Source of the DNA: a virus
IMG/VR virus record: IMGVR_UViG_3300005957_000052
Span: 1 to 39,804 of that record
DNA: 39,804 nucleotides
Strand: one strand, 5' to 3'
In this document: positions 14,324 through 22,886 of the stretch, one piece after another
How the letters are laid out: the number at the start of each line of letters is the position of its first letter
Numbering within the stretch: position 1 is the stretch's first letter
The notes under the pieces: model-generated
What the model was told of the DNA's origin: nothing
What the model saw: the letters and a program-made list of their open reading frames with translations, nothing else
Databases searched by the model: none
Program-made: the position numbers and the translations under genes

Positions 14324-14836
14324 ATGAACGCCACGCCGAACGCCGAAACGACAAACCCCCAGCCGAACGCCGACGCCGCCGAGTCGCCGCTCGCCTCCCT
14401 CGGCTTCACGGCGAAACACACGCCGACGAGCGTGTTCCTGTTCTCGCCGCGCATCGCCGCGGGCGAGGCCATGCAGCGGCTCGCCAGCATGCTCACGAAC
14501 GCCGCCGGCGAGGACGCCGAGACGCGCGCCGAGCGCATGCGCGAGGCGATCGCGGGCGCGCTGCTGCCCTTCCGCTCGCTGCTCGGCTACTGCGTTGAGA
14601 TGGAGCAGGGCGCACGGGGAGAGTCTCGCGACCTGCGAAACCGCGTCGCGCAGCTCCAGGACGAGATCGAGGGGCTGCGCGCCGAGATCGCCCGCGAGCA
14701 CGATCGCGCAAGGCACGCGGTCGAGCAGTTCGAGGACGCGCGCCGCGAGCTCGCCGCCGCCGAGGCCCGCCGCGATCGCGCGATCGAGCAGGCCGAGCGC
14801 GCCCAGGCGGACGCCGCGGAGGCGGCCCCGACGTGA
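14324..14836 (+). CDS. Coiled-coil hypothetical protein upstream of the terminase genes
   Basis: A 170-aa protein starting at ATG 14324 behind a good ribosome site (CGAGGAGACG). The first 30 residues are polar and repetitive (NATPNAETTNPQPNADAAE), residues 30-95 are mixed, and 95-165 form a long heptad coiled coil (RNRVAQLQDEIEGLRAEI, then RRELAAAEARRDRAIEQAE). No family is recognised. Its TGA overlaps the GTG of the small terminase gene, so it belongs to the packaging operon. It might be a terminase accessory or a scaffold-like oligomerising protein. Confidence 0.55.
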   Translation: MNATPNAETTNPQPNADAAESPLASLGFTAKHTPTSVFLFSPRIAAGEAMQRLASMLTNAAGEDAETRAERMREAIAGALLPFRSLLGYCVEMEQGARGESRDLRNRVAQLQDEIEGLRAEIAREHDRARHAVEQFEDARRELAAAEARRDRAIEQAERAQADAAEAAPT

Positions 14837-15648
14837 CGAGCCGGGCGGACTATCACGACCCGCGGGCGTGGTCCGACGCGGAGGTCCTCGAGCTCGTCGA
14901 CGCCGGCCTCAGCGAGCACGCGGCCGCCCGGCGCCTCGGATGCCGCCGCGCTCGCGTTCGCGCCGCCAAGGACCGCCGCGCCCGCGGCGAGCCGCCGCTG
15001 GCCGCCGATCCCGACCTCAAGGCCGCGCGGCTCAAGGGCGCCCCGCCCGCTCTGGACCCGGCCGCGCGCGGCGGCGCCGAGGCCGGGTCCGACTACGCGA
15101 CGAACCAGGCCGCGCTCGCGCGCGTCTTCGACGTCGACCGCTCCACCGTCACCCGCTGGAAGCAGATCGGCGAGCCGTCCTCGCGCGACCCCTTCCCCGA
15201 GAAGGGCGCGCGCGGCTACAACGTCGCCCAGGTCCGCGCGTGGGTCTCGCGGAACATCGACCCCGACCAGCGCCGCTACCACAGGCGCAAGGGCGAGCCC
15301 GGCTCGGCCGACGCCGCCGCCGGCGCCGCGACCGCGGGCGGCGAGCCCGAGAGCGTGCGCGACGAGCTCAAGCGCGAGCAGGTGCGCAAGCTCAAGCTCG
15401 AGAACGACCTCAAGGAGGGCCGGCTCGTCGACGCCGAGGAGGTCCGCCGCGGTCTCGCCGCACGCATGCGCACGCTCGACTCGGCGCTCCGCGCGATGGT
15501 GCAGAAGTCCCACCGCCTCGTCGGCTGCTCCGAGGACGACGCACGCGCCGTGCTCGAGGACCTCGCCGGCGACGTGCGCGCCGCCTTCACCGACCGGCCG
15601 TTGCTCTCGGGCGGCGGCGGCAATCCGCCCGAGCGGGAGGCCGCGTAG
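14833..15648 (+). CDS. Terminase small subunit, Nu1-like
   Basis: A 271-aa protein that should recognise the packaging site on phage DNA and recruit the large terminase. Residues 90-112 (TNQAALARVFDVDRSTVTRW) form a helix-turn-helix very like that of lambda Nu1 and related terminase small subunits, ending in the typical T-V-x-R-W-K. A second HTH-like segment lies at 14-48 (LVDAGLSEHAAARRLGCRRA). The part from about 157 to 230 is a helical, charged segment (VRDELKREQVRKLKLENDL) that likely oligomerises and contacts the large subunit. Start GTG 14833 overlaps the upstream stop. Its TAG shares one base with the GTG of the large terminase gene. Confidence 0.8.
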   Translation: MTSRADYHDPRAWSDAEVLELVDAGLSEHAAARRLGCRRARVRAAKDRRARGEPPLAADPDLKAARLKGAPPALDPAARGGAEAGSDYATNQAALARVFDVDRSTVTRWKQIGEPSSRDPFPEKGARGYNVAQVRAWVSRNIDPDQRRYHRRKGEPGSADAAAGAATAGGEPESVRDELKREQVRKLKLENDLKEGRLVDAEEVRRGLAARMRTLDSALRAMVQKSHRLVGCSEDDARAVLEDLAGDVRAAFTDRPLLSGGGGNPPEREAA

Positions 15649-17996
15649 TGGTCGCCTTCGACCCGATGCAGCTGACGCCGGAGGAGCGCGAGGCGCTCGG
15701 GGTCGGGCCGCGCCTGCCGGGCTCGGTGTACTTTGAGCGCTACGGCGTCGAGATCGAGTCGCGCGACCGCCAGCGACCGCTCAACCTCGAGCTCACGCCC
15801 TTCTGGAGCTCCCCGCTCGACGACTGGACGGACGCCGAGACGTGGATGGTGCTGCTCGTCACCGGCACGCAGGTCGGGAAGACGACGGCGCTGCGGATGA
15901 TGGCCGCCGAGGCCCTGCACCAACGGCCCGCGCCGATGATGTTCGTCTTCCCCACCGACGAGGACGCGCGGCGCTTCAGCCAGGAGCACCTCGTCCCCAC
16001 GATCGAGAGCATCGACGCCCTCGACCGCCAGATCGCCCTCGACCGGCGGCGCCTGGCGACCGCCGAGCGCGTGATGCTCGAGGACGCGACCTGCTGGCTG
16101 ACCGGCCTCCAGAAGCCCGCCAAGGCCAAGAGCCGGACGATCCGATTCCTGATCGGCGACGAGATCGAGGAGCTGCCCGACGACCTCGCCGGACAGGGCG
16201 ATCCGCTCGACCTCGCCCTCGAGCGCACGCGCAAGTACGAGGCCACGCGCAAGGTCGCGCTGGCCTCCACGCCGGGTCGCCTCACCGGCCAGGCGGCGCG
16301 GCGATTCCAGACCGGCGGCGACCGGCGGCGGTTCCTGGTGCCTTGCCCGAAGTGCGGATGCCGCGGCGTGATGAGCTCCAAGCGCACCGACTGGCACGGC
16401 GCCGCGCCGGTCTTTGAGATGGGCATCGCCCCCGGCGCGACCGCCGAGGACCTCGAGGTCGCGGGCGCCTCGGACCTCGTGTGGCTGACCTGCCCCCGGT
16501 GCCGCGCGACGATCCACGAGCGCGACCGCCGCGGGATGATCGAGCGAGGGCGGTGGGTCGCCTACCGAAACGACGACGCGGCGGAGGCCGGCGAGGTCGG
16601 CGAGCGGATCGACGAGGCCACCGGCGATCTGCTCACCGTGCCGCCCGGGACCACGCCCGAGCGCGAGGCCGACCCCGGCTTCGAGCCCGACCGCTGGCCC
16701 GTCGGGACCGAGCCGCGCCCGAGCCAGAGCCGCGAGCGATCGACCGTGGCGGGATACTGGATCAACGCGTTCTACTCGCCGTTTCTCACGCTCCCGATGA
16801 TCGCCGCCAAGCTCAAGCGCGCGCGCCGCGAGGGCGAGGGCGCGCTGCGGAACTTTGTCAACTCCTGGCTCGCCGAGCCCTGGGTCGAGAGGCTCAGCAC
16901 GCTGCGGCCGGGGGCGCTGCGCCGCCGCGTCGACGAGCTGCTCCCGCCGATGACGCTCCCGCCCTGGACCGTGCGGACGATCCTCGCCGCCGACACGCAG
17001 GCGGACGGGTGGTGGTGGCTGCTCATGGCGATCGGGCCCCTCGGGCGACGGCACGCGGCGGGCTGGGGATTCTGCGCGCTCGGGACCGACGTCGCGGGCG
17101 CCCCCGAGGGCTGGCGGCAGCTCGAGCGGATCTACGACGCGCGCCTGCCCGTGCACGGCGCGCCGGACCTGCGCATCGCGGCGGCGCTCCTGGCCGTCGA
17201 CTCCGGCGGCGAGAAGACCGCCGACGTCTACCGGCTCGTGCGCGACAGCGACTGCGAGGCCGTCGCCATGAAGGGCGAATCGAACCCCGAGGCGCCGCAC
17301 CTCTTCCGGCACGCCGCCGCCCCGCAGCTGCCCGGCCGCGTGAGCGATCGCGGCGCCGCGCCGCTGCTGCTGGTCAACACCCACGCCCTCAAGGACCGCG
17401 CGCACCGCTCGCTGACGGCGCCCCTGCCCGAGCGCCCGGCGCCCGGCTCGCCGATGGGCCTCGGCGACGCGCGAGCCATGACGATCGCGAGCGCCGGCGT
17501 CGACCCGATGACCGGCGAGGAGCTCTCGCCCGAGGTGCTCTGCGCGCAGCTTTCGAGCGAGGAAAAGCGACTCGAGGCCGTCGGCCGCCCCGGGCGGCGC
17601 GTCGGGACCCGCGGCGCCGACCGGCGGGCGGTCGAGGTCTGGCGGACCGTGCGCGACGGCGCGGCCAATCACCTCTGGGACTGCAACGTCTACGCCGAGG
17701 CCGCCGCCGTGTACCTCGGCGTCGACTTCCTCGAGCCGAGCGACCCGCGCGTGCGAGCGGTCGAGGAGGCCCGCAGGCACGCCAGGAGCGATCCGGGCCG
17801 CCGAGCTGGTCGCGACGGCCTCGCCGGGGCCGGCGAGCCGCAGGAGGCGCCTGAGCGAGCGGGAGACGGTCGCGAGAGCGAGGGCGGCGGCGTTCATCCG
17901 GCGAGCGCTCCCGAGGCCGTCGCGGGCCTCGCGGGCCCGCGACGACCGCTCTACCGGGGCCTGCCCTCGATGGAGCGATTGCGGGGCAAGCTTTGA
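15648..17996 (+). CDS. Terminase large subunit, lambda gpA family
   Basis: A 782-aa packaging motor. The ATPase domain has Walker A GTQVGKTT at 73-80 (K78) and Walker B FLIGDE near 167-172. Two CxxC pairs (C233/C236 and C282/C285) form a zinc-ribbon-like insert. The nuclease domain starts near 447 with the metal-binding motif AADTQADGWWW, and its second acidic block LLAVDSGGEKTADVY is at about 510-525. These features and the start of the protein (LNLELTPFW then DDWTDAETW) are typical of the GpA/TerL group, which cuts at cos or similar sites. The length is above lambda gpA (641 aa), with a Gly/Glu-rich extended tail. Start GTG 15648 shares a base with the upstream TAG. Confidence 0.93.
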   Translation: MVAFDPMQLTPEEREALGVGPRLPGSVYFERYGVEIESRDRQRPLNLELTPFWSSPLDDWTDAETWMVLLVTGTQVGKTTALRMMAAEALHQRPAPMMFVFPTDEDARRFSQEHLVPTIESIDALDRQIALDRRRLATAERVMLEDATCWLTGLQKPAKAKSRTIRFLIGDEIEELPDDLAGQGDPLDLALERTRKYEATRKVALASTPGRLTGQAARRFQTGGDRRRFLVPCPKCGCRGVMSSKRTDWHGAAPVFEMGIAPGATAEDLEVAGASDLVWLTCPRCRATIHERDRRGMIERGRWVAYRNDDAAEAGEVGERIDEATGDLLTVPPGTTPEREADPGFEPDRWPVGTEPRPSQSRERSTVAGYWINAFYSPFLTLPMIAAKLKRARREGEGALRNFVNSWLAEPWVERLSTLRPGALRRRVDELLPPMTLPPWTVRTILAADTQADGWWWLLMAIGPLGRRHAAGWGFCALGTDVAGAPEGWRQLERIYDARLPVHGAPDLRIAAALLAVDSGGEKTADVYRLVRDSDCEAVAMKGESNPEAPHLFRHAAAPQLPGRVSDRGAAPLLLVNTHALKDRAHRSLTAPLPERPAPGSPMGLGDARAMTIASAGVDPMTGEELSPEVLCAQLSSEEKRLEAVGRPGRRVGTRGADRRAVEVWRTVRDGAANHLWDCNVYAEAAAVYLGVDFLEPSDPRVRAVEEARRHARSDPGRRAGRDGLAGAGEPQEAPERAGDGRESEGGGVHPASAPEAVAGLAGPRRPLYRGLPSMERLRGKL

Positions 17997-18340
17997 GCGG
18001 CCCGTCGATCGCCATGGCGACGGATCGCGAGGCCCGGCTGCTCAAGCTGCTCGACCAGACGGAGCGCGCGCGGTCCGAGGGCGCCGCGGCGCTCGGGCTG
18101 CTGGCGGCGAGCGTCGCGCGGTTCGTCGGGCCGGGGGACCAGGCCGCGCTGCGGCGGACGCTCGCGCTGGTCGCGCGCGAGTCGCGCCGCGAGGGCGACG
18201 ACGCGATGGAGGCCGCGGCGGCGATCGCGCTCGCGACGCTGGCCGAGGCGATGGAGCTCGAGGACGCGGACGCCGCCGATCGCGCGATGGGCGAGGCGAG
18301 CGACGAAGCGGGCGAGCAGCGCCAGGAGGGCGAGCCATGA
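17993..18340 (+). CDS. Small helical protein between terminase and zinc ribbon
   Basis: A 115-aa, Ala/Glu/Arg-rich helical product. TTG 17993 overlaps the terminase stop (TTGA) and fits the four-base overlap pattern of the phage; ATG 18014 is an alternative. Segments such as EARLLKLLDQTERARSEG and AAAIALATLAEAMELEDAD suggest an amphipathic, possibly oligomeric helix bundle. No family is recognised. It ends with an ATGA overlap into the zinc-ribbon gene. A head-assembly accessory role is possible from position alone. Confidence 0.5.
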   Translation: MSGPSIAMATDREARLLKLLDQTERARSEGAAALGLLAASVARFVGPGDQAALRRTLALVARESRREGDDAMEAAAAIALATLAEAMELEDADAADRAMGEASDEAGEQRQEGEP

Positions 18341-18534
18341 GGGACCAGAGGCGAGTCGAGAACCCGGTCGCGACGCGCGTCGAGCGGCTCGAGCGGCCGC
18401 GGCGCAACCAGACGCGGTGCCCGAAGTGCGGGCACTGGGGCTGCCCGACCCAGCGCACGATGACCGAGCGCGGGATCACGGTGCAGTACCGAAAATGCGG
18501 CGGCTGCGGGCACAACTTCAAGCGGTACGGATAG
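18337..18534 (+). CDS. Zinc-ribbon protein, Ogr/Delta- or Com-like
   Basis: A 65-aa protein with two CxxC pairs: C28/C31 (RCPKCGHWGCP, with an extra C36) and C54/C57 (YRKCGGCGHNFKRYG). The spacing and the aromatic/basic end (C-G-H-N-F-K) resemble phage zinc-finger activators of the Ogr/Delta type and the Com translational regulator of Mu. They also fit generic TFIIS-like zinc ribbons. It probably binds nucleic acid. It lies in the late operon just upstream of a 140-base gap with a 16-bp palindrome, so a regulatory role on late genes is attractive but unproven. Confidence 0.6.
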   Translation: MRDQRRVENPVATRVERLERPRRNQTRCPKCGHWGCPTQRTMTERGITVQYRKCGGCGHNFKRYG

Positions 18535-18615
18535 GAATGGGCGCCATGAGCGAAGCGGATCGTCACGATGCCGGTCGAGTAAGGTTTCGCCGCGCCTAAA
18601 AAAGTGCAAATGTTG

Positions 18616-18631
18616 TTTCCAAGGTTGGAAA
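18616..18631. promoter_or_regulatory. Perfect 16-bp palindrome in a head-gene spacer
   Basis: TTTCCAA (18616-18622), GG, TTGGAAA (18625-18631) form an exact dyad. It lies in the 140-base spacer 18535-18674 between the zinc-ribbon gene and the gpW-like gene, one of few A/T-richer stretches in the structural region (with CTAAAAAAGTG just before it). It is a plausible operator or activator site. No convincing -35/-10 pair is seen around it. The only frame in the spacer is a 17-codon one at 18546-18599. Confidence 0.45.
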
Positions 18632-18652
18632 GCGCGCCCTTTTGCGCCCGGC

Positions 18653-18672
18653 GCCCAGCGCCCATGCTGGGC
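18653..18672 (+). promoter_or_regulatory. Hairpin ending two bases before the gpW-like start codon
   Basis: GCCCAGC (18653-18659) and GCTGGGC (18666-18672) are exact complements with a six-base loop (GCCCAT). The ATG of the next gene is at 18675, so the structure covers the place where a ribosome site would lie, and no purine-rich site is visible. It may hold down translation of the joiner gene. No T-run follows, so it is not an intrinsic terminator. Confidence 0.35.
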
Positions 18673-18674
18673 CC

Positions 18675-18902
18675 ATGCGAACGCTCGCCGAGATCGACGC
18701 CGAGATCGCCTCCGTGCGCGAGGCCCGCTCCGCCACCCTTCGGGGCGAGGAGGTCGACGTCCGCACGCCCGGAACCGGCACCCGCATCCGCCGCCCGTCC
18801 CTCGAGTCGCTCTCGGTCCTGCTCCGCGAGCTCGAGCGCGAGCGGTCCGCCGCCAGCGGCGCCCGCATCGACCGCACCGTCGCCGACGTGGGGCGCGGGT
18901 GA
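18675..18902 (+). CDS. gpW-like head-tail joining protein
   Basis: A 75-aa protein lying between the large terminase region and the portal, the same place as gene W in lambda (A-W-B). The pattern also fits lambda gpW (68 aa): an N-terminal helix RTLAEIDAEIASVREARSAT, a short beta hairpin EEVDVRTPGTGTRIRR, and a second helix LESLSVLLRELERERSA. gpW plugs the portal after DNA filling and makes the platform for tail attachment. Start ATG 18675 is chosen for length and position; the frame is open further upstream but lacks a better start. Its TGA overlaps the GTG of the portal gene. Confidence 0.7.
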   Translation: MRTLAEIDAEIASVREARSATLRGEEVDVRTPGTGTRIRRPSLESLSVLLRELERERSAASGARIDRTVADVGRG

Positions 18903-20653
18903 TGATCGCCGACGCCCGAGAGCTCGCCGCCGCCGCCGGCCGCTTCGCCGCCCGCCCCGTCCAGCACGCGCCCGCGCCGCCGCCCGCGGGCTACCGCGCC
19001 ACGCGGTCCGGGCTGCTCGCCCCCGACTCCGCCTTCGGCGCCTCGGCGTCGTTCTCCCCGCTGCCCTTCGACCTGCCCGACGTCGGCGGCGGACGCCACT
19101 ACCGCCAGCTCCGCCGCGACCCCGCTCGCCGAACGCACGTACGCGACCGCCTCAGCAGCGCCGACGCCATCGGCCAGCTCTCCAACGCCGAGCTCCGCTC
19201 GATCAGCCGGGACCTTGCGCGCAACGAGCCCGTCTACGCCGGAGCCATCGACAACTTCGTCACGACCGCCCTCGGCGGGCCCTTCGGACCCGTGCCCGCC
19301 CCGATGCGGAAGATGATCGAGGCCGCCTCGCGCGAGGAGATCGACGCGTTCGTCCGCGCGGCCAAAAAGGAGTGGCGCCGCTGGTCGCGACGGCCCTTCG
19401 TCGGCATGAACCTCAACTGGGCGCGGGGCGTGCAGCTCGTGCTCCGCTGCGTGCTCGAGGGCTTCGACTGCTTTGCCGTCCGCCAACGCCGCACCGACCG
19501 GGAGATCGGGCGCCTGCGCGGCCCCTCGCTCTCGCTCGCCTGGCAGCTGCTCGACGCCGAGCAGATCGCCGACGGCGCCCCCGGCCTCGACGTCGCCCAG
19601 GGCAACACCGTCGCCGGCGGCGTCGAGAAGGACCCCTCCGGCGAGTGCGTCGCCCTGCACGTCTACGAGCGGCACCCGGGCGACCTGACGCCCATCGGCG
19701 GCGGCTCACGCGCCAGCCTCTACCGCACGCGACGCATCCCCTGGCGCGACGCTCAGGGCCGCGAGAACGTCGTCGCGATCTTCCGACCGACGCGCGTCGG
19801 CCAGAGCCGCGGCGTGAGCCCGCTGGTCTCCGGCATGCAGCTGGCGAGCGACATGGGCGAGCTGCGCGATTCCGCGCTCGTCGCGCTCAAGGTCTCGACG
19901 ATGCTGTCGACCTTCCGTGTCTACAACCGCGACAACCCGGCGGCGCCGGGGCGGTCGGGCGTCGTCGGCGCTCAGGGCGAGGACTTCGAGCGCAGCGACC
20001 GAGCGACCTTCGCCACCGAGTACCTCCAGCCCGGCATGATCGGACACCTCGAAGAGGGCGAGGACATCCGCACCGTCAACCCGCCGCAGGTCTCCCCGGT
20101 GCTGCGCGAGATCAGCGAGACGATGCTCGTGCAGCTCGGCTCACTGATCGGCACCAGCTACGAGGTCATCACGCGCGACTTCCGCCAGACAAACTACTCG
20201 AGCGCCCGCGCGGCCTTCGCCCTGACCTGGCGGGCCTACCAGGCCGTCTACGAGATGCTCTCGGACACGATCGTCCGCGCGAGCTACGAGGGCGTCATCG
20301 AGGAGGGCGTCGCCCGCGGACGCATCCCGCTGCCCGGCTACGACCCCCGGCGCCACCGCCCCGGCGACGACCCCTTCGACGGCGCGTTCGAGGAGTGGGC
20401 GCACTACGACCTGATCACGCCCGGCGTGCCCCACATCGACAAGCTGAAGGAGCTCCAGGGCGACGAGAAGGCCATCGAGATCGGCGTCGCGACCCGGGCT
20501 GAGATCGCCGCCGGCAAGGGCGCCGACTACGAGGACCTGCCCGAGCGCCGCGCCGACGAGGAGCGCGAGCTCGACGAGCTGGGCCTGCCGAGCAGGCTGC
20601 GCCGCGGCCCCGGCCGGTCCGATCCGCGGCCGCACGAGGAGGCGCTGGCGTGA
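18899..20653 (+). CDS. Portal protein, lambda gpB family
   Basis: A 584-aa portal subunit forming the dodecameric ring at one capsid vertex through which DNA passes. Start is GTG 18899 or the adjacent ATG 18902. Recognisable lambda-portal features include ARNEPVYAGAIDNFVTTALG near 103-122, the GVSPLVSGMQLASDMGELRD segment near 305-325, LVQLGSLIGTSYEVITRDFR near 410-430, and the following NYSSARAAFALTWRAYQ, typical of gpB-type portals. Length is close to lambda gpB (533 aa). It overlaps the gpW-like gene before it and the protease gene after it by four bases each. Confidence 0.93.
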   Translation: MMIADARELAAAAGRFAARPVQHAPAPPPAGYRATRSGLLAPDSAFGASASFSPLPFDLPDVGGGRHYRQLRRDPARRTHVRDRLSSADAIGQLSNAELRSISRDLARNEPVYAGAIDNFVTTALGGPFGPVPAPMRKMIEAASREEIDAFVRAAKKEWRRWSRRPFVGMNLNWARGVQLVLRCVLEGFDCFAVRQRRTDREIGRLRGPSLSLAWQLLDAEQIADGAPGLDVAQGNTVAGGVEKDPSGECVALHVYERHPGDLTPIGGGSRASLYRTRRIPWRDAQGRENVVAIFRPTRVGQSRGVSPLVSGMQLASDMGELRDSALVALKVSTMLSTFRVYNRDNPAAPGRSGVVGAQGEDFERSDRATFATEYLQPGMIGHLEEGEDIRTVNPPQVSPVLREISETMLVQLGSLIGTSYEVITRDFRQTNYSSARAAFALTWRAYQAVYEMLSDTIVRASYEGVIEEGVARGRIPLPGYDPRRHRPGDDPFDGAFEEWAHYDLITPGVPHIDKLKELQGDEKAIEIGVATRAEIAAGKGADYEDLPERRADEERELDELGLPSRLRRGPGRSDPRPHEEALA

Positions 20654-22431
20654 CGAAGCTGGCGAACATCGAGATCGCGCGCGCCCTGCGGGGCCGCTTC
20701 GCCAGACCCGAGCGCGCGTCGCTCGCGACGCTCGGGGCGCAGCTCTACGGCCAGCCGCTGGCGATGGAGCAGTCGCGACTGCTCGCCGTCGAGGCCGCCT
20801 ACCGCCGGGCCTGCGCGGGACGCGGTCTCAGCGAGGCCGACGTCGCTCGCGCCATCGACGAGGCGCTCGCCACGGGCGCGACGGGCTCGCGGCTCAAGCG
20901 CCTGCGCGAGCGCCGGGGGGAGAGCGCCCGCGGCTACGACCCGGCCGAGGCCGTCGAGGGCGCGGTCGTCGCCGGCACGAGCGTGCCGATCGTCGACGGC
21001 GTCGCGATCCTCGAGGTCCGCGGGATGATCGTCAAGCCCGATTACTGGTTCAACGAGCTCTTCGGCTGGACGAGCACCCACCGCCTAGAGCGAGAGTTCC
21101 AGGCGTGCCTGCGCGACGATCGCGCCGAGGCGATCCTGCTGCACATCGACTCGCCCGGCGGCACCGTCGACGGCACTTTCCAGTTGGCCGACTCGATCCT
21201 CGCCGGTCGCGGCGCCAAGCCCATCGGCGCCTACATCGACGGCGTAGGGGCCTCTGGCGGCTACGCCGTCGCCTGCGCCGCCGACCCCGGACGCGTGAGC
21301 CTCTACCGCACGAGCGTCACCGGGTCGGTCGGCGTGTACCTGATCCGCGAGGACGCGACGCGCTTCCGCGACCAGATCGGCGTCGCCGCGCACGTCATCC
21401 GCTCCGGGCTCTACAAGGCCGCGACGGACCCCGACCGCTTCGCCGACGAGGACGTGCTCGGCCACCTTCAGCGCCACATCGACGCGCTCGCCGACCAGTT
21501 CTTCGAGACCGTCGCCGCCGCGCGCGGCATGACGCCCGAGGAGGTCGCGAACCTCGATGCCGCGACGTTCGTCGGCGCCGAGTCGATCGACGCCCGGCTC
21601 TGCGATTCCGTCGGCGGCTTCGACGACGCCATCGCCGAGCTGCGCGAGGCGGCTGGCGGCGCCGGCGCGTCCGCGGTCGCCCTGGCCGACGTTCGCGCCG
21701 GCGCCGAGACCCAGCCCGAGCCCGTCGCCGAAGCGACGGTCGAAACCGAATCACTCACCCCGTCTGACGGCGCCGCCGAGGCGCGAGAAGGAGACGACGC
21801 CATGCCCACCACCCCCAGCAAGCGCAACGCGACGCACGCCAGCCCCACCAAGCCCCGCGCCGCCTCGGCCGAGGACGACGAGGACGACGAGGAGGAGTCC
21901 GCCTCGGCCGAGGACGACGAGAAGTCGATGGACGACGAGGAGGGCGAGTACGAGGAAGACAAGTCCCAGTCCGCCGCCGCCGCCGCCGTCGCCCGCGACC
22001 GCCGCCGCATCGCCGCGATCTACGCCGCCGCCGACGACCTCGGCATCCCGCGATCCCACGCCGAGGTCGATCGGATGGTCGCCGAGGGCGTCGGCGATGC
22101 GGCGGCCATGAAGACGCTCATCGGTTTGCACAAGAATCGCACCGGCGCCGGCTCGGCGGTCGAGGACGCCCTTGGCGGCGCTCCCGCGCCCGTCAGCGGG
22201 GCCCTCGGCGGCGACGGTTCCGGCAAGGGCGCCGCCGCGGGCAGCTACTTCGAGGCCCGCCTCGCCTTCAGCCGCGACTTCCAGGCGGCTCACGGCCGCG
22301 CCCCGCGCGGCGACGAGATCAACCAGGGCCTCCGCCGCGTTCACGGCGATCAGCAGCTCCGCGCGTGGATCAAGGGCGCCGCCAAGGCCCCGCCGCCGGG
22401 CTTTGGCGAGGGCGCGCAGACCGTCGCCTGA
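20650..22431 (+). CDS. S49-family head maturation protease fused to scaffold
   Basis: A 593-aa protein equivalent to lambda gpC. The S49 (SppA/ClpP-like) domain covers about 110-330. The nucleophile is S202 in GVGASGGYAVACAAD, preceded by the oxyanion-type LLHIDSPGGTVDG and followed by TSVTGSVGVYL. The general-base lysine is probably K256 in SGLYKAATDP. After about 350 comes a very acidic linker (EDDEDDEEES) and a helical scaffold domain to the C-terminus. The protease should process scaffold, portal or itself during prohead maturation. The scaffold part is also made separately from an internal start (21802). GTG 20650 overlaps the portal stop. Confidence 0.92.
   Translation: MTKLANIEIARALRGRFARPERASLATLGAQLYGQPLAMEQSRLLAVEAAYRRACAGRGLSEADVARAIDEALATGATGSRLKRLRERRGESARGYDPAEAVEGAVVAGTSVPIVDGVAILEVRGMIVKPDYWFNELFGWTSTHRLEREFQACLRDDRAEAILLHIDSPGGTVDGTFQLADSILAGRGAKPIGAYIDGVGASGGYAVACAADPGRVSLYRTSVTGSVGVYLIREDATRFRDQIGVAAHVIRSGLYKAATDPDRFADEDVLGHLQRHIDALADQFFETVAAARGMTPEEVANLDAATFVGAESIDARLCDSVGGFDDAIAELREAAGGAGASAVALADVRAGAETQPEPVAEATVETESLTPSDGAAEAREGDDAMPTTPSKRNATHASPTKPRAASAEDDEDDEEESASAEDDEKSMDDEEGEYEEDKSQSAAAAAVARDRRRIAAIYAAADDLGIPRSHAEVDRMVAEGVGDAAAMKTLIGLHKNRTGAGSAVEDALGGAPAPVSGALGGDGSGKGAAAGSYFEARLAFSRDFQAAHGRAPRGDEINQGLRRVHGDQQLRAWIKGAAKAPPPGFGEGAQTVA
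21802..22431 (+). CDS. Nested in-frame scaffold protein, Nu3-like
   Basis: An ATG at codon 385 of the protease gene lies behind a perfect Shine-Dalgarno AAGGAG (21788-21793) with 8-base spacing, in the same frame. The 209-aa product starts MPTTPSKRNATHASP. It then has an acidic stretch, an Ala-rich helix (AAAAAVARDRRRIAAIYAAA) and a C-terminal helical part ending near GEGAQTVA. In lambda the scaffold Nu3 is made in exactly this way from the 3' part of gene C. The scaffold directs capsid protein assembly and is then removed by the protease. The ribosome site lies in the linker between protease and scaffold, where selection on protein sequence is weak. Confidence 0.75.
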   Translation: MPTTPSKRNATHASPTKPRAASAEDDEDDEEESASAEDDEKSMDDEEGEYEEDKSQSAAAAAVARDRRRIAAIYAAADDLGIPRSHAEVDRMVAEGVGDAAAMKTLIGLHKNRTGAGSAVEDALGGAPAPVSGALGGDGSGKGAAAGSYFEARLAFSRDFQAAHGRAPRGDEINQGLRRVHGDQQLRAWIKGAAKAPPPGFGEGAQTVA

Positions 22432-22520
22432 GCCAGCGCCGGCCCGATCCTCCCGCCCGATCCCGCCCGACCGCTCCGTCTCACCGTTCCCGCCTGACCC
22501 CGACCGAAAGGACAACACCC

Positions 22521-22886
22521 GTGTCACGAGCCACCTTTGCCGCCTCCCCCACCGTCACGGCGGGCGAGGCCATCGCGCAGTACCGAGCGATCAAGCTCAC
22601 CAACGACTCCGGCGTCGTCGACGCCGTGTTCGCCGACGCCGACGAGGCGCCCGTTGGGATCGCGCTGCACGCCGCGGCGATCGACGAGGAGCTCTCGTTC
22701 CGTCCCATTCTGCCCGGACAGGAGCACGTCGGCATCGCGAGCAAGGCGATCGCCGTGGGCGACACCGTCTACACCGACGACGACGGCAAGTTCACCGACA
22801 CCGACGGCGGCTCCTACACCGAACGCGGCATCGCCACGAGCGCCGCCGGCGGCGACGGCGAGGAGTTCGGCTTCATCGCGTTCTGA
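22521..22886 (+). CDS. Capsid decoration protein, DUF2190-like
   Basis: A 121-aa beta-rich protein starting at GTG 22521 behind the ribosome site GAAAGGA (22506-22512, 8-base spacing). The pattern AGEAIAQYRAIKLTND, then APVGIALHAA and HVGIASKAIAVGDTVY, fits small capsid-stabilising proteins of the DUF2190 type: an early extended arm, then a compact barrel with G-D-x-V-Y turns. Position between scaffold and major capsid gene corresponds to lambda gpD. It likely trimerises on the expanded capsid. The 89-base upstream gap (22432-22520) has no gene and no clear structure. Confidence 0.65.
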   Translation: MSRATFAASPTVTAGEAIAQYRAIKLTNDSGVVDAVFADADEAPVGIALHAAAIDEELSFRPILPGQEHVGIASKAIAVGDTVYTDDDGKFTDTDGGSYTERGIATSAAGGDGEEFGFIAF

